DNA from: Rhyzopertha dominica
Lineage: Eukaryota > Arthropoda > Insecta > Coleoptera > Bostrichidae
Assembly (NCBI GenBank): GCA_025024175.1
Contig: QCXZ01000064.1
Location: 40,073,325-40,137,324, forward strand
Length of the DNA: 64,000 bases
Direction of reading: 5' to 3'
Position 1 is the first letter of the stretch. Each line of letters starts with the position of its first letter. Position numbers and translations under genes: made by a program. Below, piece after piece: positions 22,779-34,161 of the stretch. The notes beneath the pieces were generated by a model that made no database searches, had not been told where the DNA came from, and was given only the letters and a program-made list of their open reading frames with translations.

Positions 22779-25548
22779 GGCAAACAAAATTAATTAGTAA
22801 AATCAAAATTATCTGCACTATAGCAGCCTAATCAATCAAAACCCTTTATTGCAAATCATCTACTCAGTTTAAATTCCATATATTTTAGGATGTATTTCTG
22901 GCAACCCTACTCAGAGGCGATCTACCTAAAAACATTCTGCCAATTACAATTATAATACCGCTCGATGATTCCCAATAGCTTTGGTCATCGCCAAAATGAA
23001 AAGCACACAATTTAGCTATTAAATTAAGAACTTTCTAATCCAACTCGGTTCCAACAATCCTTTGCAAAAATGCACTAATGCTTATTAACTCGTGACATCA
23101 CTCTGCGTTTTCGTGCGAGTCCATCTAGATTTAAATTCAATATGCGTTAAACTCATAGTATATATGTTATTTGAATCCAAAAATTTAAATGGACTTTCAT
23201 TTTTGCGGCCTTAAAAATTATTAACGCATTCTTATATTTTTACGTAAAAACATTATTAATAATGCTTTTGAAAACTGTGAAGTTAGGGTAATTTGTTATA
23301 TGATTTGAGAATGGCCACAAAACTATTTATACATTTACCACCTTTGCTCAAGATCCATAATCTTACAAACACACTTATTCTTTCACTTTTACACATGTTC
23401 TTTCTGCCAACTATGAGCTATAATCTAACACAGATAAACACCACTTCGTGTCATAGCTTCGACAACGCTTTTTAGACATCCCTCCACTAGCAGTCAGCCT
23501 TCCAACACCATACATTGCAACCGATTGCAACATAAAGAAAACAAGACGAAGAACTTAGAACTTAATCATCCGTGTGGCATATGGGTTGTAAAAATTTAGA
23601 GCCCTTCGCAAATCTAAGTTGAAATCAAGAACATACTCAAGTTTTTAATACCTAAGAGCTAACTCATTTAGGAAGTATACAGACGACAGTCAAATTTGCT
23701 CATTTAATACTAACAACAATATTTTCTGTTGCTGCTGTGTACTACCCTAGCATTTTGCAAAGAAAGAACAAATTAATGCTATGCCGTTCAAAATAGCAAA
23801 TAAGAAAAATTTTATTGAAGCATATTGCATACCATATCGGGCCTTACAGTAGCATGAAAAAGTGAATATTCATAGCTACTGGTATATATCATTGAAGAAA
23901 ATAAAATTTTTAGATAGGTATACATAGAACACTTTATGGTTACTTTATAATTCTAGCCTGCAACACTTAATTTAGCGCTTAGGTGATTTTTAGCAGGTGA
24001 TAGGTCTTCGATTTTACATTCGCCTATATTAACTATAATGAGAAACCCCAACCACAATGACTCAGAAAGCCTAAATACGTATTTCGTCTGGATGGATTGT
24101 AACCGGAGAATATTCTCCTCACCAGATCTTTGGTATACCATTACCAGTTTGATGTAGAACATGTTATTCCCTTGCTATACAGCACGTTAATTTGCAAAAG
24201 CTTGCAAACTGACAAAAATAATACAGTGCAGTAAAGAAAAATTTCATTTTCTCTGAGACTGCGGCTAAGCTAATACTATAAGACAAAGTCCCTTTTACTT
24301 AACTACAGAACACGAAATTTGCAAATGATGGAACTATTTGTTGATGTTTTTCTTAGGTATCATCTTCTTAAGGACGTATGAAAAAAACATACTTTGCACG
24401 TTATTTATATCCAGTTCCCCTATTATGCAGGCAAATTGCACGTAAACGATATGCTTTACGACATTTTAACGATAACGTCTTAATAAGGGACACCCCCTCA
24501 TAATAAATACCTTCTCGTAAATAATTTAAAATTTTATAGAGGGTGGCAGAGCTGACTACCTCGAGAGCAAAATAAAGACATAAACTTTTAAACGCATGTG
24601 GGTCAACTTGAGATTTTATGTGGAACAATCGCATGGTCGTCATACTCACATAAAACTATTAATTACTCCTGCAAGCCGGTGCGACGCTTTATTACATACG
24701 TGTGCAATGATCAGTAATTTGGTGTCGTTTGTAATAAAACGCTGAGTCAACATGTCATTGCTGCCTATAGAAGCGTCATAAAAAGGATATGTAAAAAATT
24801 TAAATTGATTTTTGAACACCTTGTTCCAGTTCGCTTCTAAGAGAAACAGTGAATGATAACGAGATACATAACAAAGTGGCTGTAATAATACTAATGTGAA
24901 TAGAAAATTGTAGTGGCGTTTCAAAGATATACTATTAACTTCGTTTCGGAATATAATGTCATAATTTTCTGGGTTTTGCATTATTATCTCTTACAACGCA
25001 ACTTATTATAAAATTACTTCGTTAATACTACAGCCATTCTATATACCCAAAGAACAGGGTATCTTCGTGAATATATTACTGCAGACAACAAAATTAAATC
25101 TATAATAATATGATATTCGATTGTGTTAATTCTGCCTTATGGTACGCTACTGATTGAAGTGCTTAATTTTTTCTATAATTTTCCACATTTAAGTTTATTC
25201 CTACTTTTGATGCTGTATTTAGTATTTATATAAATTACATCAGGAAATTCGCCAGAATGGAAAACATCCACTACTGCATCTAACCCCTCAATAGTTGCAA
25301 GTCCAGCTGTTAAGTCTTCGAACCCTGACGTATATATCCATAAATAATAGAACATAACGAAGGTAAGTAGAACACCCAATAGTTGTTCTGCTAAAACCAG
25401 ACTTCATGAATTCAAGACTGAACAGCTTAATGCAGAATGCATGTCTGATTTGATTGCTACGTTATAGCATTACAATTCCTAATGTTTGTTTCATTTTGTA
25501 ATTTCCTTTATGTGTATAATAATAGAATTTTATTTCTTCAAATAATTG
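22779..25548. other. Unassigned AT-rich stretch
   Basis: No recognisable gene. The minus strand has several medium open frames (23953-24162; 24401-24649; 24646-24981, 111 codons; 25173-25379) that begin with hydrophobic segments but show no family motif, and such frames are expected by chance in this composition. Confidence 0.35.
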
Positions 25549-25570
25549 TCAATCGTAGTGCAATGCAGTT
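25549..25570. repeat. Left 22-bp direct repeat flanking copy 1
   Basis: Begins TCAATCGTAGTGCAATGCAG; identical to 26102-26123 on the other side of copy 1. Confidence 0.75.
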
Positions 25571-26104
25571 CAAAAACAAAAACTTCGCACCGATAAGTAC
25601 TACAATTGTTATTCAGCAATATAGGGTTCCCATTTGTATGGTCCACACAAGGAGCTGCGTGGTAACAGGTAGTGAAACCAAAGAAAGAATATACTAAAGT
25701 GATAAAACACATAAGGTTCATCCCGGCTCGAGAAGAAACAAAATTATTTTTTTTATACGTGAGGTCTAGTAAACATACGGCAAACAATTAAAGAGTTATT
25801 CCTTGGTTACTTTCGGAATATTTTGTTCTTTGAATTTTTGATGATTTTCTATAAGATTATAAGTCAGTTGTTTCCAAGAGTAGGTAAGAATTTAGCTGCC
25901 ATTATGGGATCTACTTTCTAAAGGAAGTGACATGTAGCCTGACAAATTGGCATTGCTGAAAAAATTAAGATAGCTATTATTCCGAAAAGTTTCAATACAC
26001 CCGCGTCGATACATCTTCCTAGTAGAAATACCAACGCAAACGTTCAAGGAAAACTAATGTTGAAAACGGTACTTCATGCGGATATCTTCAGACTTCAGAC
26101 TTCA
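25571..26104 (+). mobile_element. 520-bp repeat, copy 1, with 22-bp flanking direct repeats
   Basis: The 520 bases 25585-26104 match 27271-27790 without a gap; I count about nine substitutions (about 98% identity). The copy begins with an A-rich lead (CAAAAACAAAAAC) and ends in CTTCAGA tandem units, like a SINE or LINE tail. It is flanked by a 22-bp direct repeat at 25549-25570 and 26102-26123 (both begin TCAATCGTAGTGCAATGCAG), as for a target-primed insertion. On the minus strand an intact frame runs from ATGAACCTTATG (start near 25720) and encodes a hydrophobic leader and a Cys-containing tail ending CSTYRC, next to the left boundary. Orientation and class are inferred; no tRNA-like head is clear. 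Confidence 0.65.
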
Positions 26105-26123
26105 ATCGTAGTGCAATGCAGTT
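26102..26123. repeat. Right 22-bp direct repeat flanking copy 1
   Basis: Identical to 25549-25570; overlaps the last three bases of the CTTCAGA tail. Confidence 0.75.
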
Positions 26124-26311
26124 AAAAAGAGTGGGCCATCTTTAACATTAAAACATTTTTACACCGATTTATATTACATTTCATTTTTAATAGAGATCAC
26201 CTAAACATAAATTTGCCTTATTTTGCGAGGATGCAAACACGTTTTAAATTGTAATGCGCTATAATTTGTAGTTCCATTCTACATCTACGTGTTTAGCACA
26301 ATTTGAAGTAG

Positions 26312-26985
26312 TTAATAATAATAATAATTTTTATTGCCCTTTAGCTACAGATTATAAATACCCAAATGAAATTTATCCACAGAGTCAGAGAACCTAGCTA
26401 AAGATCAAAAGGGGGAGTTCAGGGAGCACTCATACGGGTGCTATCTGATCTTCCAATCAACCTGTGCCTAATCAAAAAGATAATTAAAAATAGTATATCA
26501 ATTTGTTATGCTTAACTAAAAAATAAGAAGAAGGTAGGAGAGGAAGCAAAAGAAATGAGGATGTACAGAGTAAATAGATGTAGAGGCGAGTAAGAAGAAG
26601 GGAAAGAGAGAAAAAAGATAAAGAAATAAATAAAAGAAGAAGGAAATTAGAAAAAAAGATGAAGAATCCTGCGCAGTGTAATTATGTATTAGCTATTGAA
26701 CACGTATTTTTTAAAGTTTGCTTTAAATTATACCAGGGGCCGCAGCAGAAGGCGGAAAGGATGCTATTTATTATTTTGCTGATGTTATAGGAATATGAAC
26801 GACGGAACTGGGTGGTGCGATGCTGCGGAACAGTGAGCAAATGCTTCCCTCTGATATTGATAATATGACCGTCAGTTTTAAAGCTTAATTTCTTAAAAAG
26901 GTAAGCAATTGTGTTGTAATACATTATTTTTTGGAACAAACAAGTACTGTGATTAGTGATTAGAACTGACAATAAAAATTTNAAG
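26312..26985 (-). pseudogene. LINE ORF2 C-terminus and 3' UTR with (TTA)n tail
   Basis: From 26972 leftwards a 96-codon frame contains FQKIMYYNTIAYL and LLTVPQHRTTQFRRSYSYNI followed by SKIIN, the pattern of the C-terminal end of Jockey/CR1-type ORF2 (R-x-F-x-IP-x-HRTT-x3-RS-x-x-Y-x3-K-x-FN-x-LP). After a purine-rich 3' UTR the copy ends in AATAAAAATTATTATTATTA (26312-26330 on this strand), a typical LINE tail. The 5' part is missing. It lies between the two copies of the 520-bp repeat. Confidence 0.6.
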
Positions 26986-27253
26986 ATACTCGAGTTCTAG
27001 TGAATGATCACCCTTTTGGACGTCCAATTGAAGTAATTTTTAAACATTANTAAACTTTTTTGGTACCGTTNAAGCAATACTACCAACAACTTCATCTCAT
27101 ATGTTTTAGGAGGAAAAGNCCCGGAGTTTGCCAAATTTCTAAAACAGTATATCGCGAACAATAAACAGCAATATTTAAATTTAAAAAAGCCTTGATCTCA
27201 ACGCAAAAACACTAATCTATTTCACGTTCGGCGCCACACAGTTTAGTATACTT

Positions 27254-27790
27254 CAAAAACCATCGAAAAATCGCACCGATAAGTACTACAATTGTTATTC
27301 AGCAATATAGGGTTCCCATTTGTATGGTCCACACAAGGAGCTGCGTGGTAACAGGTAGTGAAACCAAAGAAAGAATATACTAAAGTGATAAAACACATAA
27401 GGTTCATCGCGGTTCGAGAAGAAACAAAATTACTTTTTTTATACGTGAGGTCTAGTAAACATACGGCAAACAATTAAAGAGTTATTCCTTAGTTACTTTC
27501 GGAATATTTTGTTCTTTGAATTTTTGATGATTTTCTATAAGATTATAAGTCAGTTGTTTCCAAGAGTAGGTAAGAATTTAGCTGCCATTATGGGATCTAC
27601 TTTCTAAAGGAAGTGACCTGTAGCCTGACAAATTGGCATTGCTGAAAAAATTAAGGTAGCTATTATTCCGAAAAGTTTCAATACACCCGCGTCGATACAT
27701 CTTCCTAGTAGAAATACCAACGCAAACGTTCAAGGAAAACTCATGCTGAAAACGGTACTTCATGCGGATTTCTTCAGACTTCAGACTTCA
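27254..27790 (+). mobile_element. 520-bp repeat, copy 2
   Basis: The partner of 25585-26104, in the same orientation and the same length with no indels. It also starts near CAAAAAC and ends in CTTCAGA units (27773-27793). No flanking direct repeat is visible, so it was either truncated or arose by duplication of a larger region that has since diverged. The minus-strand small frame ending CSTYRC is open here too but its downstream sequence differs from copy 1. Confidence 0.65.
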
Positions 27791-27793
27791 GAC

Positions 27794-29260
27794 ATGGTTA
27801 CTGTGAAAATTCTTTATTTAGTTTCTTGAAAATTCGTCTCATCGGTGAAATAGTACCCAGGATTGCAGTTTAGGGATTTGAAGAAGTATGCCCAAACAAT
27901 TATAGTACCTTAGGTGGCGGAGAATAAACAGAAAGTTATTAAATGCGTTATAAAGGATGAGTTCTCTTTTGATGTTAAGTATGGCAATTTTGGAAAGTAG
28001 TGGAGGTAGAAGGAAGGTTAAGATTTGCAGTTTCTGAGCCCAATTCTAATTTAATGCACCCTTTGGATATTTGCAACAGTCATTGTCATTGCGGCGTGGG
28101 TACAGAAATTTGTGATAAGGAATAAAGAACTAAGCAAGGATTCAGAGATTCAAAGATATGAAATACAATTTAATTAGTTTGATAGTTTCTTAATTAGCGT
28201 GGTAATCAAAAAGAACAAAAGAAAGTCACAGAAAGAAAGAAAACGAAATTACACCTTTAATTTTTACTGTACGTTTACTAAACACCCTGTATATTAAGGG
28301 ACGATTAAATGTTCTTACGTACCTTTCATATATGAAGGAACATTCGAAAATTTTTTTAACAATTCGATAACAAGAAAGTTCTTCATACATCATATTCAGC
28401 TTTCCGCCTGTCTCTTAGTAATTAGTAACTTGTCTGGTACATAAATTGTTCTGTTCTTTTAAGTCGTAATCTATAAACCAGCACGGTAGTAGAGGTTGGC
28501 GATAGTAAACTAATTCCACTGTATATTCTCACTGCAACCTAGCTTCGTATCGAATTAAGGGTTAATTTTATAGCCCGCGTTAAATTTTACGACACCTTTT
28601 TCAAGCATACCGATTCGAGACGTTCTTCCAGGTCCGGCCGTTAAGGGCCACCACGTGTTCCTCCGCTTTCTTTCTGTCTCATTGTAATCTACTCCAGTTA
28701 ATACTCAGCTTTGTTATTAACTGCCACACAACAAATTGGTTAGTTTAAATGCCAACCGTGACTAAAGCTCCTTTCGTACGAAAGCCCTGGTTCTGGCCGG
28801 CCGTAAAAGAAACTATGAATACGTTTAGTTTTATTACCTTATTATGTCGGAAGCTGGGTGGTACCTCACATGAGAGTGACGCGTTGAGTATAAAAATTGT
28901 CGAGTTAATAGAGTCAGCATGATTTGCTTGTTTAGATCCTTGCAGAATATATGCAAACCCTATTAAATTGAAGCCGCATCAATATTACTAAGACAATGTA
29001 CGCTCAAGTATACTGCGAAAATGGACATCGAAGATTCTCTTTCAACGAAATTCCCGATATTGGTCTACGGAAATTATGCACGTACCGGAATATTTACAGC
29101 AGCTAGTGTCTTGTTGAATTAAGCCGTTAAACAAGTTAAACAAATGGTGGCCAAAATCATTTTTCTTATAAATATATGAAGTGATTATACACGTGCACCG
29201 TACTTTTACTTTTATATTACTCTTGAAATAACTGCAAATCGGGATACTAAATTATTTTAT
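27794..29260. other. Unassigned stretch
   Basis: No gene found. At 28283-28296 the words AAACACCCTGTATA look like the outer end of an insect mariner/Tc1 terminal repeat flanked by TA, but no partner or transposase is present nearby. Confidence 0.35.
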
Positions 29261-30250
29261 ACGCAATATTAGTGCTGACGTAATGACGGCCATTTTTCTG
29301 CGGTACGTCAAAGTCCTGGATCCTGACAAACCGAGTTGTCATAACGTGCGTAACGGACCTCAGTGTTAGGTGCAATTTTGTGACTTTAAAAGAATATTTA
29401 GAAGTGTCACTGTGCTTATTTGAGTAGCTTTCACTCCTTCGCTTTGCTTCACAAGTATTACAAACCGAAATTACATTTAGTTACAATGTAGGTACTGCTG
29501 AAACGCTTAACCTACAATAAGTGCGTGTGTAGAGCATTACATTTTACATGCTGTACCAGAAGATGGTAACGTGCTAGGTCCCTGGATGTTCTTGTTATAA
29601 TGAGAGAGTAACGTGTAAACTTTAAGCACTAATTTTAGATTGTCTTTCAACAATAGATTGCAACTTAATGTAATTTCGTTTGAAATACTTAATGAATAAT
29701 ACAAAGGTATGTAAACCATTCAAACAGACACAGTAACACTTCAAAATATTGTATTATACTATAATTTTACTCTGAACATTGAGTGTTACTGTGTATTTTT
29801 AGTGGTTTACGTTCCTTCGTATAATTTAGTATTATAAACCAAAATTTAATTTTGTTGCAATCTATTGTTTAAAAACAACCTAAAAGAAGTGCTGTAAATA
29901 TTACACGTTTCTCTCTCATTATAACGGAATCATCCAGGAACTCAACCCATTACCATTTTCTGGTAAAACTTGTAAATTGTAATGCTCCACACACGTACTT
30001 AGTGTATGTCCAACTGTTCAACAATACATTGTATCTAAATGTAATTTCGGTTTGTAATACTTGCTAAGTAAAGCGAAGTAGTGTAAGCTACTCAAATATA
30101 CACAGTAAATACTCTTTAACACTAAAAAATTACAGCAAACGCTGAACTCCCTCACGCACTTTATGACAACTAAGTAGGTTGGTTTGTATTCGGGATCTTG
30201 ACGTATCGCAGCAAAATGGCTGACATCTACGTCACACTAATATAGCGTAT
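29261..30250. repeat. 990-bp imperfect palindrome (fold-back element)
   Basis: The left arm (29261-29740) and right arm (29783-30250) are reverse complements along their whole length at roughly 75-80% identity, with a 42-bp centre. Matching landmarks are ATACGC-ATATTAGTG at the outer ends, GAGTAGCTT-CACT-CTTCGCTTT and ACAAACCGAAATTACATTTAG in mid-arm (the first written up to a few variable bases), TTATAATGAGAGAG, and ACACAGTAACAC at the inner ends. No coding capacity. Outer ends are followed by TA-containing sequence, but a target duplication is not certain. A transcript would fold into one long hairpin. Confidence 0.8.
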
Positions 30251-31254
30251 TAGGCTCAAAAACCAGCTTTTTTACTGCCTTTATTATATGCTTATTTCTT
30301 TAAAAGCAGAGCGCTATTCAATGTGTGTATTTTTATTTATATCTAGAATTATAGTTTTCATTGTTGTAGCTTACTCATGTTAGGCGTACACGGACTAATC
30401 ATAAATTAACCTATCTTTAGCACAACCCATCAGAGGTAGATGGCAAGTGCCATCTAATTGAATGTTATCAAATTTGGGTGAAGTTGGTTATTTTGAAAAA
30501 AAAAGAATTGCTTTTGAGTCCAGAACAGCAAATGAACACTCTGTATGGATTCCCATATTTCAGTTCGTCAGGCAACGACGGAAGCAGATATTTATTATTC
30601 ATTAATACCACGAACTTTAAAAAGTAGTAAATTGCACGGGACATAAATTGCACTACTGGTCACAATAGAATCCACACTTTCAAAATACCTGGGGAGTTAG
30701 TGTGTAGTGTGGAATAGTAATTGCCACGTTGTCGGTTCAAAATTTTGCTGAAATACACTCACATGAATAATCTAGATACCTGATTACCTAGAGGAAGTGC
30801 TCCTGAACATTAGGCACACCATGATATTGTAACACAAAAGTTGTAACCCAATATAGACGTTTTCCTTCGGCCTTATCTTAAAGCCAATTTTACAGTACAC
30901 CTCTAATTATCGAATATATAGAAAATATAATTCGTGCACACTGTCGCGTATTATTAAATGAAGAATTCCTTTTCAAAGTGTGCATTCAAAGGGTGATGGC
31001 AAGGAGGCAGCTGTCCTTAGAACACTTTGTACACCTAAGTAATTAATGTGTCATATTTTAAATTTTATTAAAAAAATATTGTCATACATACTGAATTTTA
31101 TGACTGATCATGTTTCATTATTTTACGGACTTTTTTATGAAAGAGAAGTAAATGTATATAAAAAATCAGGTGAAAAAATACATGATATTCCATTAAAGAA
31201 AAAACTGCTGAATATCGAAATTTTCATATGGTCATTATACAGTTAATTTAAGAC
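30251..31254. other. Unassigned stretch
   Basis: No gene or repeat recognised on either strand. Confidence 0.35.
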
Positions 31255-31471
31255 CTTCAAGTAGAAGAGTTTTTTTTTTGTGCCGTACATGCATATAGGG
31301 TTTGCTATAACGGGTGTACATAAAAAAAACGGGTCAAACAAACAATGGCATTGCCTTTATTACACTAGCACAGCGCCTGCTGTGTAAATTAGTTCGTATA
31401 TGATATATTTATTTGTGTTGAATAATACAATGTATTTTACACAAGTCAAATAAAACATTTATCCATGAAAT
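31255..31471 (-). mobile_element. 3' UTR end of the LINE at 32843-33880, cut off by the Penelope insertion
   Basis: The base pattern at the insertion point (ATTTATCCATGAAAT) is repeated on both sides, and on the minus strand the LINE stop region (EEFHG) reads through it. Continuing leftwards, the minus strand has an AATAAAGGCAATGCCATTG segment at about 31350, which looks like a LINE 3' end. The exact left limit is uncertain. Confidence 0.6.
31457..31471. repeat. Left 15-bp target site duplication of the Penelope insertion
   Basis: ATTTATCCATGAAAT, exact copy at 32828-32842. Confidence 0.88.
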
Positions 31472-32827
31472 AAGATAATATTTTGTCGGATAGATCGCTG
31501 TCTCTTGAAAACACTGACAAAAAGTTAATAGTCTGACGTTTCGATTACACCTGTAATCTTTGTCAAAGACGAAGAACCTCAAAATTTGCCTGACACAAGT
31601 TCAAACAGAATTTTGAAAGTAAATAAACAAATCACCAAGGATGCGAGACGTCATAGAAACAACGTGCCAACCTGATAAAAAGGAACCTAACGATGAAAAA
31701 GGAACTACCTACCTACTAGATATACACGAACTACTTGATAAAAGATAACTACAAAATAGCCTTCCAAATGTCACCTAACTCATAATTTCCACAATCCCTG
31801 TTAAAATTATTAGTATTCCTACAAATTTCTATAGCTTCTTTTATTAGACGTTTGTGATAATATTTTTCTCTGTGTAAAATAATTGTTTTATCAAAATCAA
31901 TCATGTGTTTAGTCAAATATGAGTGTTCAGCTACGGAAGATTATCATCTTAAATCAGCGCTAGTGAGAAATGGTTATAGTAGTAAGAATATTTGGTCAGT
32001 TTTTAATGAAAGTGCTTATCCAAATCAAATAAATTCTCAACCACGACAAAGTAAATTGAAGTTGAGTTTGCCTTATGTACAAGGCCTTTCGAAAAAATTA
32101 AAGAAGATGCTTAGAAAAGACGATATTTTAGTTGTTGATAGTACATATTCGTATAATAATTTAGATAAAAATTTTAAGTTCTACTAAAGATAAAGTACAT
32201 TTAGAGAGTGAAGGTGTTTACAAAATGACTTGTTCTTGCGGAAAGTGTTGCATAGGTCAAACTAAAAGAAAAGTAGGTACGCGTTTGAAAGAACATACGT
32301 GCTACTAGGTTGCAACAGATAGATAAATCTTCCGTAGCTGAACACTCATATTTGACTAAACACATGATTGATTTTGATAAAACAAAAATTTTACATAGAG
32401 AAAAACATTATCACAAACGTCTAATAAAAGAAGCTATAGAAATTTGTAGGAATACTAATAATTTTAATAGGGATTGTGGAAATTATGAGTTAGGTGATAT
32501 TTGGAAGGCTATTTTGTAGTTATCTTTTATCAAGTAGTTCGTGTATATCTAGTAGGTAGGTAGTTCATTTTTCATCGTTAGGTTCCTTTTTATCAGGTTG
32601 GCACGTTGTTTCTATGACGTCTCGCATCCTTGGTGATTTGTTTATTTACTTTCAAAATTTTGTTTGAACTTGTGTCAGGCAAATTTTGAGGTTCTTCGTC
32701 TTTGACAAATGTTACAGGTGTAATCGAAACGTCAGACTTTAACTTTTTGTCAGTGTTTTCAAGAGACAGCGATCTATCCAACCAAATATTATCTTATATT
32801 ATGGACGCTGAAAGCATTCACCATCGT
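31472..32827 (+). mobile_element. Penelope-like element insertion with an inverted 3' copy in front
   Basis: The insert is 1,356 bp. Its right part is the 3' half of a Penelope-like element on the plus strand: RT C-terminal part (31950-32185), GIY-YIG domain, C-terminus with stop at 32519, then about 300 bp of 3' UTR. Its left part (31472-31951) is the reverse complement of 32318-32796, the last coding part plus 3' UTR, nearly identical. Such head-to-head truncated copies are known for Penelope-type insertions. It sits in a LINE 3' end and has 15-bp target duplications. The left end starts at AAGATAAT, the same breakpoint as at 22311. Confidence 0.9.
31952..32519 (+). pseudogene. Penelope-like RT C-terminus and GIY-YIG endonuclease, frameshifted
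   Basis: Three pieces follow each other in different frames. Up to 32185: NGYSSKNIW, then LPYVQGLSKKLKKMLRK, the block between RT and endonuclease in this family. From about 32186: GVYKMTCSCGKCCIGQTKRK and RLKEH (32213-32300), the GIY-YIG core, in which the second Tyr is replaced by Cys (CIG in place of YIG). From 32310: IDKSSVAEH-YLTKHMIDFDKT, then HYHKRLIKEAIEI and LGDIWKAIL with a stop at 32519. One frameshift near 32183 and a stop plus shift near 32307 separate them, so it cannot make a full protein. The last 200 bases overlap the inverted arm pair. Confidence 0.88.
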
Positions 32828-32842
32828 ATTTATCCATGAAAT
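32828..32842. repeat. Right 15-bp target site duplication of the Penelope insertion
   Basis: Exact copy of 31457-31471. Confidence 0.88.
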
Positions 32843-33880
32843 TCTTCTTCAGAGCCATCAAAAGGATTTTGCTCTAACATCTGTTTTATACGTTTCTTAA
32901 ACTAGGGAAATTATAATTTCTTGTAGTTTGCAGGTAAAGAATTGCAATATTTAATAGAGTAGTAATTAATGTTATTTCGAGTTCGGGATATTCTTAAAAA
33001 AATTTATTTAAGTGATTACGCTGTTTAGTGCAATAAATTGCCTAAACATATATAAAGTTTTTGAAAGTTTAGTTATGACATATTGTGAAGGTGCTTACCA
33101 GGTAAGATCTTGATCAAGCACAACGCCAAGAACTTTTATGCTGGTAATGGCAGGTAAAGGTTTGATTAAGCAAAATACAATTTATGGTGTCTTGTTTTTC
33201 TTTTATCAGAAGCTTATTTGCAATAAACCTTTCATTTAATTGAGATTAAACTCGGGATTTAGTTGTAGATGTGTATTAGTAGACTGATGCGTACTATATA
33301 TTGTAGTGTCATCAGCAAGCATAACAAAATTTGCGTCTCTAAAACATAGAGGTAAATTATCCATAAATATTAGGAATAGTGTGGGTCCAAGAACCGATCC
33401 TTGGGAAACCCCAAATTTTAGTTCCAGAGTGGAGGACACTACCCCATTAACAACGAAGTATGCTGAAATTATGGAAACGACACTTTTGGTAAAACCATAT
33501 AGTTCTAATTTGTTTTATAATGTGCTATGTTCAACACAATCAAAAGCTATGGATAAATCAACGCAGAAAACAAAAGTGTGGCATTTTTGTTCAAAAGCAG
33601 ACAATATATTGATACAAAGTTCATTTATTGCCAAAGTAGTCGAACGGTTACTCCGAAATCCAAACTGCCGCCCTGAAAAAAGGTTAGCGTTTTTGAAAAA
33701 GGAAAAAATCTGCTCGTTTAAAACATCCTCCAATATCTTTCCCAAAATAGGGATTAAAGTTATTGCCTGAGATCACCCCTCCTAAAAATTGGTATAACTC
33801 TTGCCGTTTTAAAAGATTTTGGAAATGTATTTTCAGTGATACATCTATTTATTGTATTGTCAAACGAAGAATAATGACAC
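32843..33880 (-). pseudogene. LINE reverse transcriptase (Jockey/CR1-like), 5'-truncated
   Basis: Read leftwards: INRCITENTFPKSFKTARVI (33800-33870); then GKILEDVLNEQIFSFFKN, GRQFGFRSNRSTT and FCVDLSIAFDCVEH (33515-33745), the fingers and first catalytic Asp block; then GVSQGSVLGP and LADDTT (33300-33415), the active-site box with both Asp kept but Tyr changed to Leu; then IKVLGVVLDQDLTW near 33110; and a C-terminal end, NSLPAN-YKK, NPFDGSEEEFHG, near 32840-32960. At least three frameshifts and several stops. About 75 bases of RT are missing between the two longest frames. The 3' UTR continues beyond the Penelope insertion. The 5' limit near 33880 is where similarity stops. Confidence 0.85.
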
Positions 33881-34153
33881 TAACTAATGTCTTTATTGTT
33901 TTAGAATTAATACCTTTTTAATAATATCCTTTTTAAATTACTAAGTTTTGAAATAATTTTTATATTTTTTTGTTATAAGCTTTAGGCAATTGGTCAATTG
34001 TGTTAGCAGGATATGATTTTGATATATGATATTTGGCCCGACTGACGTCATTACCTGCGGTTAATATGGGCACGATTTATACTGCAACAGCGCAACGCTT
34101 AGAAATTGGGGAATACCCAATTGACACAAGCGAGTCAGTCAGGTGACAGTTCA

Positions 34154-34161
34154 GTCTGTTG
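34154..34161. repeat. Left 8-bp target site duplication of the hAT MITE
   Basis: GTCTGTTG, repeated exactly at 34877-34884. Confidence 0.88.

Noticed and set aside
24646..24981. 111-codon open frame on the minus strand
   Set aside because: No motif, no splice or promoter context, and frames of this length are expected by chance in AT-rich DNA.
28270..28298. CACCCTGTATA as a mariner terminal repeat
   Set aside because: No partner repeat or transposase found nearby; kept only as a remark.
32593..32781. 62-codon frame on the minus strand
   Set aside because: It is antisense to the 3' UTR of the Penelope element and is broken in the inverted copy.
33306..33770. 154-codon open frame on the plus strand
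   Set aside because: It is antisense to a clear LINE reverse transcriptase on the minus strand.
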